Origin: Bacillus shivajii
Lineage (GTDB): Bacteria; Bacillota; Bacilli; Bacillales; Salisediminibacteriaceae
Direction of reading: 5' to 3'
NCBI RefSeq assembly: GCF_020519665.1
Contig: NZ_CP084703.1
Location: 1,240,001 to 1,304,000, forward strand
DNA length: 64,000 bases
The notes under the pieces are model-generated. The model ran no database searches and had not been told where the DNA came from. It saw only the letters and a program-made list of their open reading frames with translations. Positions 56,271-64,000 of this stretch are shown piece by piece. Position 1 is the stretch's first letter. Each line of letters opens with the position of its first letter. A program made the position numbers and the translations under genes.

Positions 56271-56593
56271 GAGGTCAATGGGGACTCATAATCGGTATTA
56301 TCGTTGCATTGGTCATTGCAATTTTTTCTGTTATTAATGTAGAACCTGTAGAAGTGAACTACTTATTTGGACAAACTGAATGGCCGTTAGTACTTATCAT
56401 TATTGGTTCAGTTTTAATGGGTGGGATCATTGTAGGTGGTGTCGGTATTTATAAAATTTATCACTTGCAACAAGAAATAAAACAATTAAAAGCAAAGCAA
56501 AATAAAACACCACCACCTTCTGGAAAAAAACAACCGGAAAAACCAGCTGTTAAAGAGGAAACGAAGGAGACGGATACTAGTAAAAAGAAATAA
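56267..56593 (+). CDS. LapA-type (DUF1049) membrane protein
   Basis: The 108-residue protein has two membrane helices (residues about 5-25 and 42-63), FSVINVEPVEVNYLFGQTEWPLVLIIIGS as in DUF1049/LapA, and a Lys/Pro/Glu-rich cytosolic tail with a coiled-coil-prone start. It overlaps the CDF gene by 4 nt and corresponds to yrvD, upstream of recJ in B. subtilis. Function unknown. Confidence 0.85.
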   Translation: MRGQWGLIIGIIVALVIAIFSVINVEPVEVNYLFGQTEWPLVLIIIGSVLMGGIIVGGVGIYKIYHLQQEIKQLKAKQNKTPPPSGKKQPEKPAVKEETKETDTSKKK

Positions 56594-56660
56594 ACATATA
56601 TCTCCATTGCCACCTATTCTGACCTTATGTATAATGAGTTGGTCAGGGGTGGTATTTTTT

Positions 56661-58997
56661 ATGCTACAATCAAATGCACGATGGAAAATAAACAAACCAG
56701 ATGAGCAACTCGTGAAACAATTAGCAGAACAACTAGGTGTTTCTATGATTGCTGCTCGTTTTTTAATTCAGCGAAATTTTACAAAAGCAGAAGAAGCTAA
56801 TGCTTTTTTACATATTGATAAAAACAAGTTGCATGATCCGTTTGAAATGAAAGATATGGAAAAAGGCATTGACAGAATGAAAAGAGCAATCGATAACAAT
56901 GAAAAAATCCTCATATTCGGTGATTATGATGCTGATGGCGTTACAAGTACGTCACTTATGTATTTAACGTTGAAACAATTAGGAGCTCAAGTTGGCTTTT
57001 ACGTTCCAAACCGATTTACTGAAGGATATGGACCGAATGAAAATGCATTTCGCCATGCACATGAAGAAGGCATAACATTAATCATAACAGTTGATACAGG
57101 AATTTCAGCTGTTCATGAAGCCAATGTGGCAAAAGATTTAGGGATGGATTTAATCATTACTGATCACCATGAGCCACCACCAGAAATACCACAAGGATAT
57201 GCTGTTATTAATCCGAAACGTGAAGACTGTCCTTATCCGAATAAAAATTTAGCAGGTGTAGGGGTCGCATTTAAGTTTGCTGAAGCGTTGTTAGGTGAAC
57301 TTCCAGAACAATTTTTGGATTTGGTTGCCTTAGGTACCGTTGCGGACCTTGTCCCGTTAGTTGATGAAAATCGTTATTTTGTAACGAAAGGGGTACGTAA
57401 TCTATCTAGGAATCAGCGTCCTGGTTTAAAAGCATTAATGGCTCAGTGTGGCATTGAACCAGAAGAAATGAGTGAAGAACAGGTCGGTTTTATGATCGGA
57501 CCTCGATTAAATGCAGCTGGCCGTCTAGATTCGGCTGACCCTGCCATTCACTTATTAACGAGTGAGGACCCTTATGAAGCTGAAGAAATCGCACTAATGA
57601 TTGATGACTTGAATAAAGAACGGCAAAAAATTGTTAGCGATATGACAAAAGAAGCCGAAAAACAAGTTGAAGAAAGTGGGATTCCTCCAGTTATTATCGT
57701 TGGACAAGAAGGTTGGAACGCAGGGGTTATCGGCATTGTTGCAAGTAGACTTGTCGAGAAGTATTACCGACCTACAATTGTCCTTAGCCTTGACTCAGAA
57801 AAAGGACTAGCGAAAGGATCTGCACGTAGCATCGAAGGGTTTGATATGTTTCAATCTCTCTCTCAATGTCGAGAGTGGCTCCCGCATTTTGGTGGACATC
57901 CAATGGCTGCAGGTCTTACGATGGAAATTGAGCATGTTGAACCGTTGCATGAAAAGTTGATTCAAATTGCAGAAGAAACGTTGACTGAAGAAGATTGGAT
58001 TCGGTCACTTCATGTAGACTTACCCGTTCAACTTCATGAAGTAACAATTGAAGCGATTAATGATTTAAAGACGATGGCACCTTTTGGGGTAGGAAACCCT
58101 GCACCGAAGATCCTAATAGAGGAAGTTGAAATCGATACGTGTAAAAAAATCGGAGCCAAACAAGATCATCTAAAAATCACCTTTAAAAAAGAAAACCAAC
58201 AATTGGATGGTATTGGCTTTAGAATGGGTGATAAACATGATGCTCTTTCCCCATTAGCAAAAGCTTCAGTTGTAGGACAACTATCGATTAATGAATGGAA
58301 TGGGCATAGTAAACCCCAAATTATTTTAGAAGATATGAAAGTGGACGGGTGGCAACTATTCGATTTGCGTGGTGATCATCAATCCATAAAGACAATTAGT
58401 CACTTGCCAGCAGATGAAGTAACGTTTGTCGTCTTTCGCGAAAAAAGTATGGAAGCTGTTCATATAGATAATAACTGGGATGTTTATAAAGTGTATTCGG
58501 ACGAAACAATACTAAATAAGTCTAGAAAATACATCGTTCTATACGATTTACCGGAATCAATACGTGATTTAGAAAATGTACTTGAGTCAATGCAAGAACC
58601 TCACCGCATTTATGCATGTTTTCAGCATGATGAAAGTTCATTTTTTGAAACACTGCCAACTCGTGAACAATTTAAATGGCTTTATGCATTTTTGAGAAAA
58701 CGAGGCTCGTTTGATATGAAAAAACATGGCGCTGACTTAGCAAAGCATAAAAATTGGTCCGAAAAATCAATTCATTTTATGTGTAAGGTGTTTTTTGACT
58801 TGGAATTTGTTAAAATAAACAATGGACTTATTACCGTCGAAGAACATCCACAAAAAAAGGACTTAGTGAATTCGCCGACTTATCAAAGACGGATCGAACA
58901 GAGCGAATTAGAAAACGAGCTACTTTACTCATCATATCGTTCTCTAAAAAAACAATTAGAAGATGCGATGAATGACAAAGCATTGTCATTTGCGTAA
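56661..58997 (+). CDS. recJ: Single-stranded-DNA exonuclease RecJ
   Basis: The 778-residue protein has DHH motifs (ILIFGDYDADGVTSTS, VDTGISA, ITDHHEPPP, LGTVADLVPL), the DHHA1 motif GGHPMAAG, an OB domain, and the extra C-terminal region of about 200 residues seen in Bacillus RecJ. It degrades ssDNA 5'-3' in mismatch repair and recombination. ATG 56661 follows AGGGGTGG; earlier in-frame codons at 56607 lack an SD. Confidence 0.95.
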   Translation: MLQSNARWKINKPDEQLVKQLAEQLGVSMIAARFLIQRNFTKAEEANAFLHIDKNKLHDPFEMKDMEKGIDRMKRAIDNNEKILIFGDYDADGVTSTSLMYLTLKQLGAQVGFYVPNRFTEGYGPNENAFRHAHEEGITLIITVDTGISAVHEANVAKDLGMDLIITDHHEPPPEIPQGYAVINPKREDCPYPNKNLAGVGVAFKFAEALLGELPEQFLDLVALGTVADLVPLVDENRYFVTKGVRNLSRNQRPGLKALMAQCGIEPEEMSEEQVGFMIGPRLNAAGRLDSADPAIHLLTSEDPYEAEEIALMIDDLNKERQKIVSDMTKEAEKQVEESGIPPVIIVGQEGWNAGVIGIVASRLVEKYYRPTIVLSLDSEKGLAKGSARSIEGFDMFQSLSQCREWLPHFGGHPMAAGLTMEIEHVEPLHEKLIQIAEETLTEEDWIRSLHVDLPVQLHEVTIEAINDLKTMAPFGVGNPAPKILIEEVEIDTCKKIGAKQDHLKITFKKENQQLDGIGFRMGDKHDALSPLAKASVVGQLSINEWNGHSKPQIILEDMKVDGWQLFDLRGDHQSIKTISHLPADEVTFVVFREKSMEAVHIDNNWDVYKVYSDETILNKSRKYIVLYDLPESIRDLENVLESMQEPHRIYACFQHDESSFFETLPTREQFKWLYAFLRKRGSFDMKKHGADLAKHKNWSEKSIHFMCKVFFDLEFVKINNGLITVEEHPQKKDLVNSPTYQRRIEQSELENELLYSSYRSLKKQLEDAMNDKALSFA

Positions 58998-59141
58998 GAA
59001 AGAATAATTATAGTTGAGGCGCTTGCGCCTTCCTTATAAATGTTTACTTCGTTGTTTATGCTCTGGTCAATACGAAATATTACGTAGGTTTAAAACAGAG
59101 TGGAAAGAAACGAAGGTAGAAATTGGGAGGAAGTATGAACA

Positions 59142-59654
59142 ATGGATTTTAAACAGTATATTACAGTCGTGGAGAATTTCCCGAAAGAAGGTATTCGCTT
59201 TAAGGATATCTCAACGTTGATGGAAAATGGAGAAGCGTACAAAAAAGCCATTGATGAAATGGTAAACTTTGCAAAGGAAAAAGAAATCGATATCGTCGTC
59301 GGACCTGAAGCACGTGGCTTTGTTGTCGGTTGTCCTATTTCCTATGCATTAGAAGTCGGCTTTGTTCCTGTACGTAAAGCAGGCAAGCTTCCACGTGAAG
59401 TGATTGAAGTAGACTACGGTCTTGAGTATGGTAAAGACAGCTTAAACCTTCATAAGGATTCCATTAAGCCTGGACAACGCGTTCTTATTACAGATGATTT
59501 ATTAGCAACAGGTGGAACAATTGAAGCTACAATCCAAATGGTTGAAAAGCTTGGCGGTGTCGTTGCAGGGATCGCATTTATGATTGAATTAAGCTATTTA
59601 GATGGTCGCGATAAATTAGGTAAATACGATGTCTTTACATTAATGACTTACTAA
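59142..59654 (+). CDS. apt: Adenine phosphoribosyltransferase
   Basis: The 170-residue protein has [25 protein letters not shown] and the PRPP motif [16 protein letters not shown]. It salvages adenine to AMP. It follows recJ by 144 nt and precedes relA, as in B. subtilis. SD GGGAGG. Confidence 0.97.
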   Translation: MDFKQYITVVENFPKEGIRFKDISTLMENGEAYKKAIDEMVNFAKEKEIDIVVGPEARGFVVGCPISYALEVGFVPVRKAGKLPREVIEVDYGLEYGKDSLNLHKDSIKPGQRVLITDDLLATGGTIEATIQMVEKLGGVVAGIAFMIELSYLDGRDKLGKYDVFTLMTY

Positions 59655-59702
59655 GACCACTGTTTGTTATTGACGACAATTAATATTCTTATCTTTTGAA
59701 TG

Positions 59703-59737
59703 AAGCAAGGGGGTGCATATTCACCCCCTTGTTTTCA
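59703..59737 (+). terminator. apt terminator
   Basis: AAGGGGGTG, CATATT loop, CACCCCCTT followed by GTTTTC. Confidence 0.88.
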
Positions 59738-60052
59738 AAAATCTTCATTTATAAGACTTTTCATTGAAGTAACACATTTATTTAAAATATCAAGAAAATA
59801 ACATTTATTATTAAATAATCAATGCTCTTTTTAAAGAATTATGTTATGCTGAATGAAAGTCTTTTCTACGGAAGAGGCCCTTTTTTTATCATTGCATTCG
59901 ACAAAATTCTCATCTAATGATAAAACTTATATTAATACGAATTTGAATGTGTTTAAATGAAGGACAAAAATGACTGACATGAAAATACGTTTATGTCGTT
60001 TTTCCCGGACTTTTAAACATACTCAACAATATCTGGATGTTAAGGTGATCTT
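59738..60052. other. Gene-free leader upstream of relA
   Basis: AT-rich, no ORF. TATGCT at about 59848 with AAAGAATTATG upstream may be a weak promoter, giving a 5' leader of roughly 200 nt. No riboswitch recognised. Confidence 0.45.
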
Positions 60053-62233
60053 ATGACTAGTGAACAAGTACTGGAAAAAGCAAGTGAATATCTTCCGGAA
60101 AAAGAGGTTCAATTTTTAAAAGAGGCTTATGAATTGGCGGAGTATGCTCACCGTGAACAATTTCGCCGATCAGGAGAACCTTATATTTGGCATCCAGTTC
60201 AAGTGGCAGGAATCTTAGTTGAACTAGGAATGGACCCAAATACGATCGCAGCAGCATTTCTTCACGACGTCGTAGAAGATACAGATATTCCGTTAGAAGA
60301 AATTGAAGCGAAGTTCGGTGAAGAAGTTGCTATGCTAGTTGATGGCGTAACGAAGCTAGGAAAAATTAAATATAAGTCGAAAGAAGAGCAACAAGCGGAA
60401 AATCACCGGAAAATGTTTGTTGCCATGGCAAAAGACATTCGGGTCATATTAATTAAACTTGCCGACCGTTTACATAATATGCGGACGTTAAAACATCTTC
60501 CGCCCGAAAAACAACGACGTATTGCAAATGAAACGTTAGAAATTTTCGCACCACTTGCCCATCGATTAGGGATTTCGACGATTAAGTGGGAGCTTGAAGA
60601 TACCTCTTTACGTTATTTAAACCCGCAACAATATTACAGAATCGTCAACTTGATGAAGAAAAAACGCGCAGAGCGAGAAGATTATATTGACGAAGTAAAA
60701 CAAACGATTCACGATCGACTTGATAAAGTGAATGTGAAAGCTGAAATCAATGGAAGAGCTAAGCATATTTATAGTATTTATCGCAAAATGGCGATTCAAA
60801 ACAAACAGTTCAATGAAATTTATGACTTACTGGCCGTGCGTATTATTGTCAGAAGTATAAAGGATTGTTATGCCGTATTAGGCATCATCCATACACATTG
60901 GAAGCCGATGCCTGGTCGTTTTAAAGATTATATTGCAATGCCAAAAGCAAACATGTATCAATCTTTGCATACGACAGTGATTGGTCCTAAAGGGGATCCC
61001 CTTGAAGTTCAAATTCGTTCAGAAGATATGCACAAGGTAGCAGAATTTGGTGTTGCCGCACATTGGGCATATAAAGAAGGAAAGACTGTCCAAAATCAAG
61101 AATCTTTAGAAACGAAGCTGTCATGGTTCCGTGAAATTATTGAGTGGCAAAATGATACAAATGATGCACAAGAATTTATGGAATCATTAAAGATTGACTT
61201 GTTTTCGGACATGGTTTTTGTTTTTACACCAAAAGGGGATGTCATTGAGCTTCCAAAAGGATCGGTGCCGCTTGACTTTGCTTTTCGCATCCATACTGAG
61301 GTCGGAAATCGCTGTATCGGTGCTAAAGTGAATGGAAAAATGGTTCCGCTTGATCACCAATTAAAAACAGGTGATATAGTTGAAGTATTAACGTCAAAGC
61401 ATTCGTATGGTCCAAGTCAGGACTGGATAAAAATTACCCAAAGTTCTCATGCGAAAAATAAAATTCGTCAATGGTTCAAAAAAGAACGCCGAGAAGAGAA
61501 TGTGGAAAAAGGCCGAGAGTTAATTGAACGAGAAATTGAGAAAAAAGGGTATAAGCTTAAAGATGTAATGATTAAAGAAAACATAGATCGCGTTGCAGAT
61601 AAATTCAATTTCTCAGCTGAGGAAGATATGTATGCAGCAGTAGGTTATGGCGGAATTACAGCTGCACAAATTGTTACAAGATTGACGGATAATATTCGTA
61701 AAAAGCAAGATGACGACTTAGAAAATCAAACGATCACAGAAGCAGTAGACGATTTAAAAACATTTGATACACAAAAGAAAACAAGTGTTGGAGTAAGAGT
61801 AAAAGGAATCGACAACTTACTCATCCGCTTATCTCGTTGCTGTAACCCAGTACCTGGGGACGATATCGTCGGTTATATTACAAAAGGGCGAGGTGTTTCC
61901 ATTCACCGTAGTGATTGTCCAAATATTGATAATGATGATGCAAAAACTCGCCTCCTTCCAGTAGAATGGGAAGGTAATCAACAGCACTCGAAAAACTATA
62001 ACGTAGATATTGAAATCTCAGGGTACGATCGAAGAGGTTTACTAAATGAAGTGCTACAGGCTGTTGCAGAAACGAAAACGAACATGAATGCTGTTTCAGG
62101 CCGTTCTGATAAAAATAAAATGGCAACAATCAATATGACGATTTCCATTCAAAATGTGTCGCACTTACAAAAAGTCGTAGAACGAATTAAACAAATACCA
62201 GATATTTATGCTGTACGCCGAATTATGCACTAA
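60053..62233 (+). CDS. relA: Bifunctional (p)ppGpp synthetase/hydrolase RelA (Rel)
   Basis: The 726-residue protein has an intact HD hydrolase domain (FLHDVVEDTDIP, residues about 70-80; ADRLHNMRTL), synthetase domain (GRFKDYIAMPKANMYQSLHTTV), TGS (VFVFTPKGDVIELPKGSVPLDFAFRIHTEVG), a zinc-finger/helical region (CCNPVPGDDIVGYITKGRGVSIHR) and a C-terminal ACT. It controls the stringent response at the ribosome. The stop is 15 nt before dtd; SD AAGGTGAT. Confidence 0.97.
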   Translation: MTSEQVLEKASEYLPEKEVQFLKEAYELAEYAHREQFRRSGEPYIWHPVQVAGILVELGMDPNTIAAAFLHDVVEDTDIPLEEIEAKFGEEVAMLVDGVTKLGKIKYKSKEEQQAENHRKMFVAMAKDIRVILIKLADRLHNMRTLKHLPPEKQRRIANETLEIFAPLAHRLGISTIKWELEDTSLRYLNPQQYYRIVNLMKKKRAEREDYIDEVKQTIHDRLDKVNVKAEINGRAKHIYSIYRKMAIQNKQFNEIYDLLAVRIIVRSIKDCYAVLGIIHTHWKPMPGRFKDYIAMPKANMYQSLHTTVIGPKGDPLEVQIRSEDMHKVAEFGVAAHWAYKEGKTVQNQESLETKLSWFREIIEWQNDTNDAQEFMESLKIDLFSDMVFVFTPKGDVIELPKGSVPLDFAFRIHTEVGNRCIGAKVNGKMVPLDHQLKTGDIVEVLTSKHSYGPSQDWIKITQSSHAKNKIRQWFKKERREENVEKGRELIEREIEKKGYKLKDVMIKENIDRVADKFNFSAEEDMYAAVGYGGITAAQIVTRLTDNIRKKQDDDLENQTITEAVDDLKTFDTQKKTSVGVRVKGIDNLLIRLSRCCNPVPGDDIVGYITKGRGVSIHRSDCPNIDNDDAKTRLLPVEWEGNQQHSKNYNVDIEISGYDRRGLLNEVLQAVAETKTNMNAVSGRSDKNKMATINMTISIQNVSHLQKVVERIKQIPDIYAVRRIMH

Positions 62234-62248
62234 TGAAAGAGGGATAAC

Positions 62249-62689
62249 ATGCGTGTAGTCGTACAACGAAGTGATCAAGCAAATGTTACTGTAAATGATG
62301 AAGTCGTTGGTCAAATTAATCATGGACTCGTTTTACTAGTTGGGATTACTCATGAAGATACAATGGAAGATGTGAAATTTGTGGCTGAGAAAATCACAAA
62401 CTTACGCATTTTTGAAGATAAAAATGAAAAGCTGAATTTATCTGTTAAAGATGTAAGTGGAGAAATTTTATCGATTTCACAATTCACTTTATACGGTGAC
62501 TGTAGTAAGGGGCGTAGGCCTAATTTTATGGCAGCAGCAAAGCCAGACCATGCCAAAGCTTTGTATGATCAATTTAACGAAGAACTTCGCACGTTAGGCA
62601 TGCACGTTGAGACAGGGCTATTTGGTGAAATGATGGATGTATCCCTTACTAATAACGGACCAGTTACATTAATCGTTGAAAGTAAGTAA
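62249..62689 (+). CDS. dtd: D-aminoacyl-tRNA deacylase
   Basis: The 146-residue protein has both signature motifs, [15 protein letters not shown] and [12 protein letters not shown] (the cross-dimer GP cis dipeptide). It removes D-amino acids and glycine mischarged on tRNAs. It is co-directional with relA, with a 15-nt gap. SD AAAGAGGG. Confidence 0.96.
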   Translation: MRVVVQRSDQANVTVNDEVVGQINHGLVLLVGITHEDTMEDVKFVAEKITNLRIFEDKNEKLNLSVKDVSGEILSISQFTLYGDCSKGRRPNFMAAAKPDHAKALYDQFNEELRTLGMHVETGLFGEMMDVSLTNNGPVTLIVESK

Positions 62690-62801
62690 TTCAGTGAGGT
62701 ATGTTCATCAGATATAAATTGAATAGAAGTTGTTAATTGAAGTATCTTTCGCTTATTTTCGGTAACACTGAAAAGAAAAGCGAAAGGCAGATGACGTTAC
62801 A

Positions 62802-62978
62802 ATGAGATCAGGAAACCAGCAAGAGCGTTTTACATCAGTGAATTCTAAATTGTTAGGTGTGAATTTTCACCGGTTTACAGACATGGAACCAAATGCCACA
62901 AATGTTGAACTTGCAAGTGAATTTGGTTTATCAAACCGTGAAGTGAGACAATTAAAGAAGCACTTAGAACGAAATTAA
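62802..62978 (+). CDS. Small 58-residue HTH-like protein
   Basis: The protein starts MRSGNQQERFTSVNSKLLGV and ends NREVRQLKKHLERN. The C-terminal half (NVELASEFGLSNREVRQLKKHL) reads as a helix-turn-helix. Similar small ORFs before hisS in Bacillaceae carry labels such as RNA polymerase subunit sigma-70, but it lacks sigma region 4 length. SD AGGCAGATG is weak. Promoter -35 of hisS follows 22 bp after its stop. Confidence 0.6.
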   Translation: MRSGNQQERFTSVNSKLLGVNFHRFTDMEPNATNVELASEFGLSNREVRQLKKHLERN

Positions 62979-63000
62979 GATTGATTTTCTTAAAATGATA

Positions 63001-63029
63001 TTGACATGCATTGTGACAATTCGTATGAT
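63001..63029 (+). promoter_or_regulatory. Sigma-A promoter of the hisS T-box
   Basis: TTGACA (63001-63006), 17-bp spacer, TATGAT (63024-63029). Confidence 0.8.
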
Positions 63030-63035
63030 AGATTA

Positions 63036-63316
63036 CAATTAATAACGAATAGTAAACCAATGAGGGAGAATAGTAGTGGAGATTCCCCGTGAACAGAGAA
63101 GAGGTGCCATTGGCTGGAAGCACTTCTACACTGGCCTTCATGAATGAACACTCCTTAGGTATTTTTCTGAAAAAGCTGATATGCTCTAGTAGGAAGAATC
63201 GTAACTCAGGCGTTAACTGATGGAAGTGGGAGCAATATGTTTGCTTCAACAAGGGTGGCACCACGGGAATACAACTCTCGTCCCTGACAATCGTTCAGGA
63301 ACGGGGGTTTTTTTAT
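63036..63316 (+). promoter_or_regulatory. T-box leader of hisS
   Basis: The leader contains stem I elements (AGAGAAGAGGTGCC distal region, GAATGAACACTCC on the descending side), the T-box AGGGTGGCACCACGG (63252-63266) and a terminator (CGTCCCTGACAA...TTCAGGAACG then T7) whose ascending part overlaps the antiterminator. It senses uncharged tRNA by specifier and 3'-end pairing. The likely specifier is within 63147-63151; CAC (63149-63151) would be His. The TGGC bulge predicts a G discriminator base. Confidence 0.88.
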
Positions 63317-63378
63317 GTTTCTGCGATTAAATTTGAAAATACATATTGAAAAATGAAGGAAATAGAGGAGGCACTAGA

Positions 63379-64000
63379 ATGAACTACAGAATTCCAAGAG
63401 GTACGCAAGACATTTTGCCTGAAGAATCTCCAAAATGGCAATACATTGAACAAAAAGCACACGAATTATGTAGACGATATCATTATAAAGAAATTCGTAC
63501 GCCGATGTTTGAGCAAACGGACCTATTCGCACGTGGTGTTGGTGACACGACTGATATTGTGCAAAAAGAAATGTATACCTTTGAAGATCGTGGTGGGAGG
63601 AGCTTAACATTACGACCAGAAGGGACAGCTTCAACAGTACGTTCTTACGTTGAAAATAAAATGCATGGTTGGGCAGACCAGCCTGTGAAACTTTATTATA
63701 TTGGTCCAATGTTTCGCTATGAACGTCCTCAATCAGGCCGTATGAGACAGTTTGTTCAATTTGGTGTGGAAGCAATGGGGAGTGACGATCCAGCAATCGA
63801 TGCAGAAGTGATTGCGTTAGCGATGGACTTCTACCGTGAACTCGGGCTAAAAGGCTTAAAACTAGTCGTCAATAGTCTTGGTGATAAAGAGAGCCGTACG
63901 GCACACCGAAACGCCTTAATTAATCACTTTAAACCGAGCATTTCAGAGTTTTGCCCTGACTGTCAAGCACGCTTAGAAAAAAATCCATTACGTATCTTAG
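63379..64000 (+). CDS. hisS: Histidyl-tRNA synthetase (3' partial)
   Basis: The first 207 residues are visible, running off the window. They begin [22 protein letters not shown] and include motif 1 ([22 protein letters not shown]) and motif 2 ([35 protein letters not shown]). It charges tRNA-His and is regulated by the T-box upstream. In B. subtilis it is followed by aspS. SD AGGAGG. Confidence 0.97.
   Translation, partial: MNYRIPRGTQDILPEESPKWQYIEQKAHELCRRYHYKEIRTPMFEQTDLFARGVGDTTDIVQKEMYTFEDRGGRSLTLRPEGTASTVRSYVENKMHGWADQPVKLYYIGPMFRYERPQSGRMRQFVQFGVEAMGSDDPAIDAEVIALAMDFYRELGLKGLKLVVNSLGDKESRTAHRNALINHFKPSISEFCPDCQARLEKNPLRIL

Overview
This window is chromosomal DNA from a low-GC, endospore-forming Bacillaceae. 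The evidence is a dense set of spore genes (spo0B, safA, a coxA-like gene, bofC, spoVB, yhaL, three YjcZ-type mini-proteins), Firmicutes-type regulators (scoC, ecsABC, comN, a T-box before hisS), and gene order close to Bacillus subtilis in two blocks: yhaN to hemY, and spo0B to hisS. These blocks are far apart in B. subtilis but adjacent here. From memory, alkaliphilic bacilli such as B. halodurans have a similar arrangement. Separate secD and secF genes, an ArsB/NhaD-type ion transporter and many intergenic palindromic repeats also fit an alkaliphilic or halotolerant relative, but that placement is inference.

Layout. 1-5.2 kb: end of yhaN, a GbsR-type regulator, a CssRS-like two-component pair and yhaM. 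5.3-17 kb: yhaL, YjcZ mini-proteins, the foldase prsA, small membrane proteins, scoC, hit, an MFS carrier, ecsABC and an M20 amidohydrolase; much of this concerns secretion and post-exponential control. 17.9-22.8 kb: ccdA and the oxidative pentose phosphate genes gnd and zwf, with a cyclase-family gene between them. 23.4-29.3 kb: pbpF-like PBP and hemEHY. 29.7-36.4 kb: a ureohydrolase, a soluble histidine kinase beside spo0B, obg, pheB, pheA. 37-41.2 kb: safA, coxA-like, yebC, bofC. 41.5-46.4 kb: ruvAB, a small membrane protein, queA, tgt, yajC. 46.6-52.7 kb: membrane proteins, spoVB, DUF368, comN. 52.8-64 kb: secD, secF, a CDF transporter, lapA-like, recJ, apt, relA, dtd, a small HTH-like ORF, and a T-box with the first part of hisS.

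The main unexplained content is intergenic. At least four kinds of MITE-like repeat occur: a TIR AATCAATTTCATAA family (four copies), an AGGC/GCCT family with apparent 6-bp target duplications, an ISL3-like element with an 8-bp duplication (TTTTATTA), and a hairpin-rich family with competing pairings. They share internal modules. A CTGCGACGAGTAACCGCAG hairpin occurs in three otherwise different element types, and a conserved frame (AGCTGAAGATCCA, hairpin, TTAGCTGAAG) carries different hairpins in different elements. This looks like a modular, nested set of non-autonomous repeats. No transposase gene is present in the window.

No rRNA, tRNA or CRISPR array was seen. Start codons were chosen by Shine-Dalgarno spacing; several are GTG or TTG.
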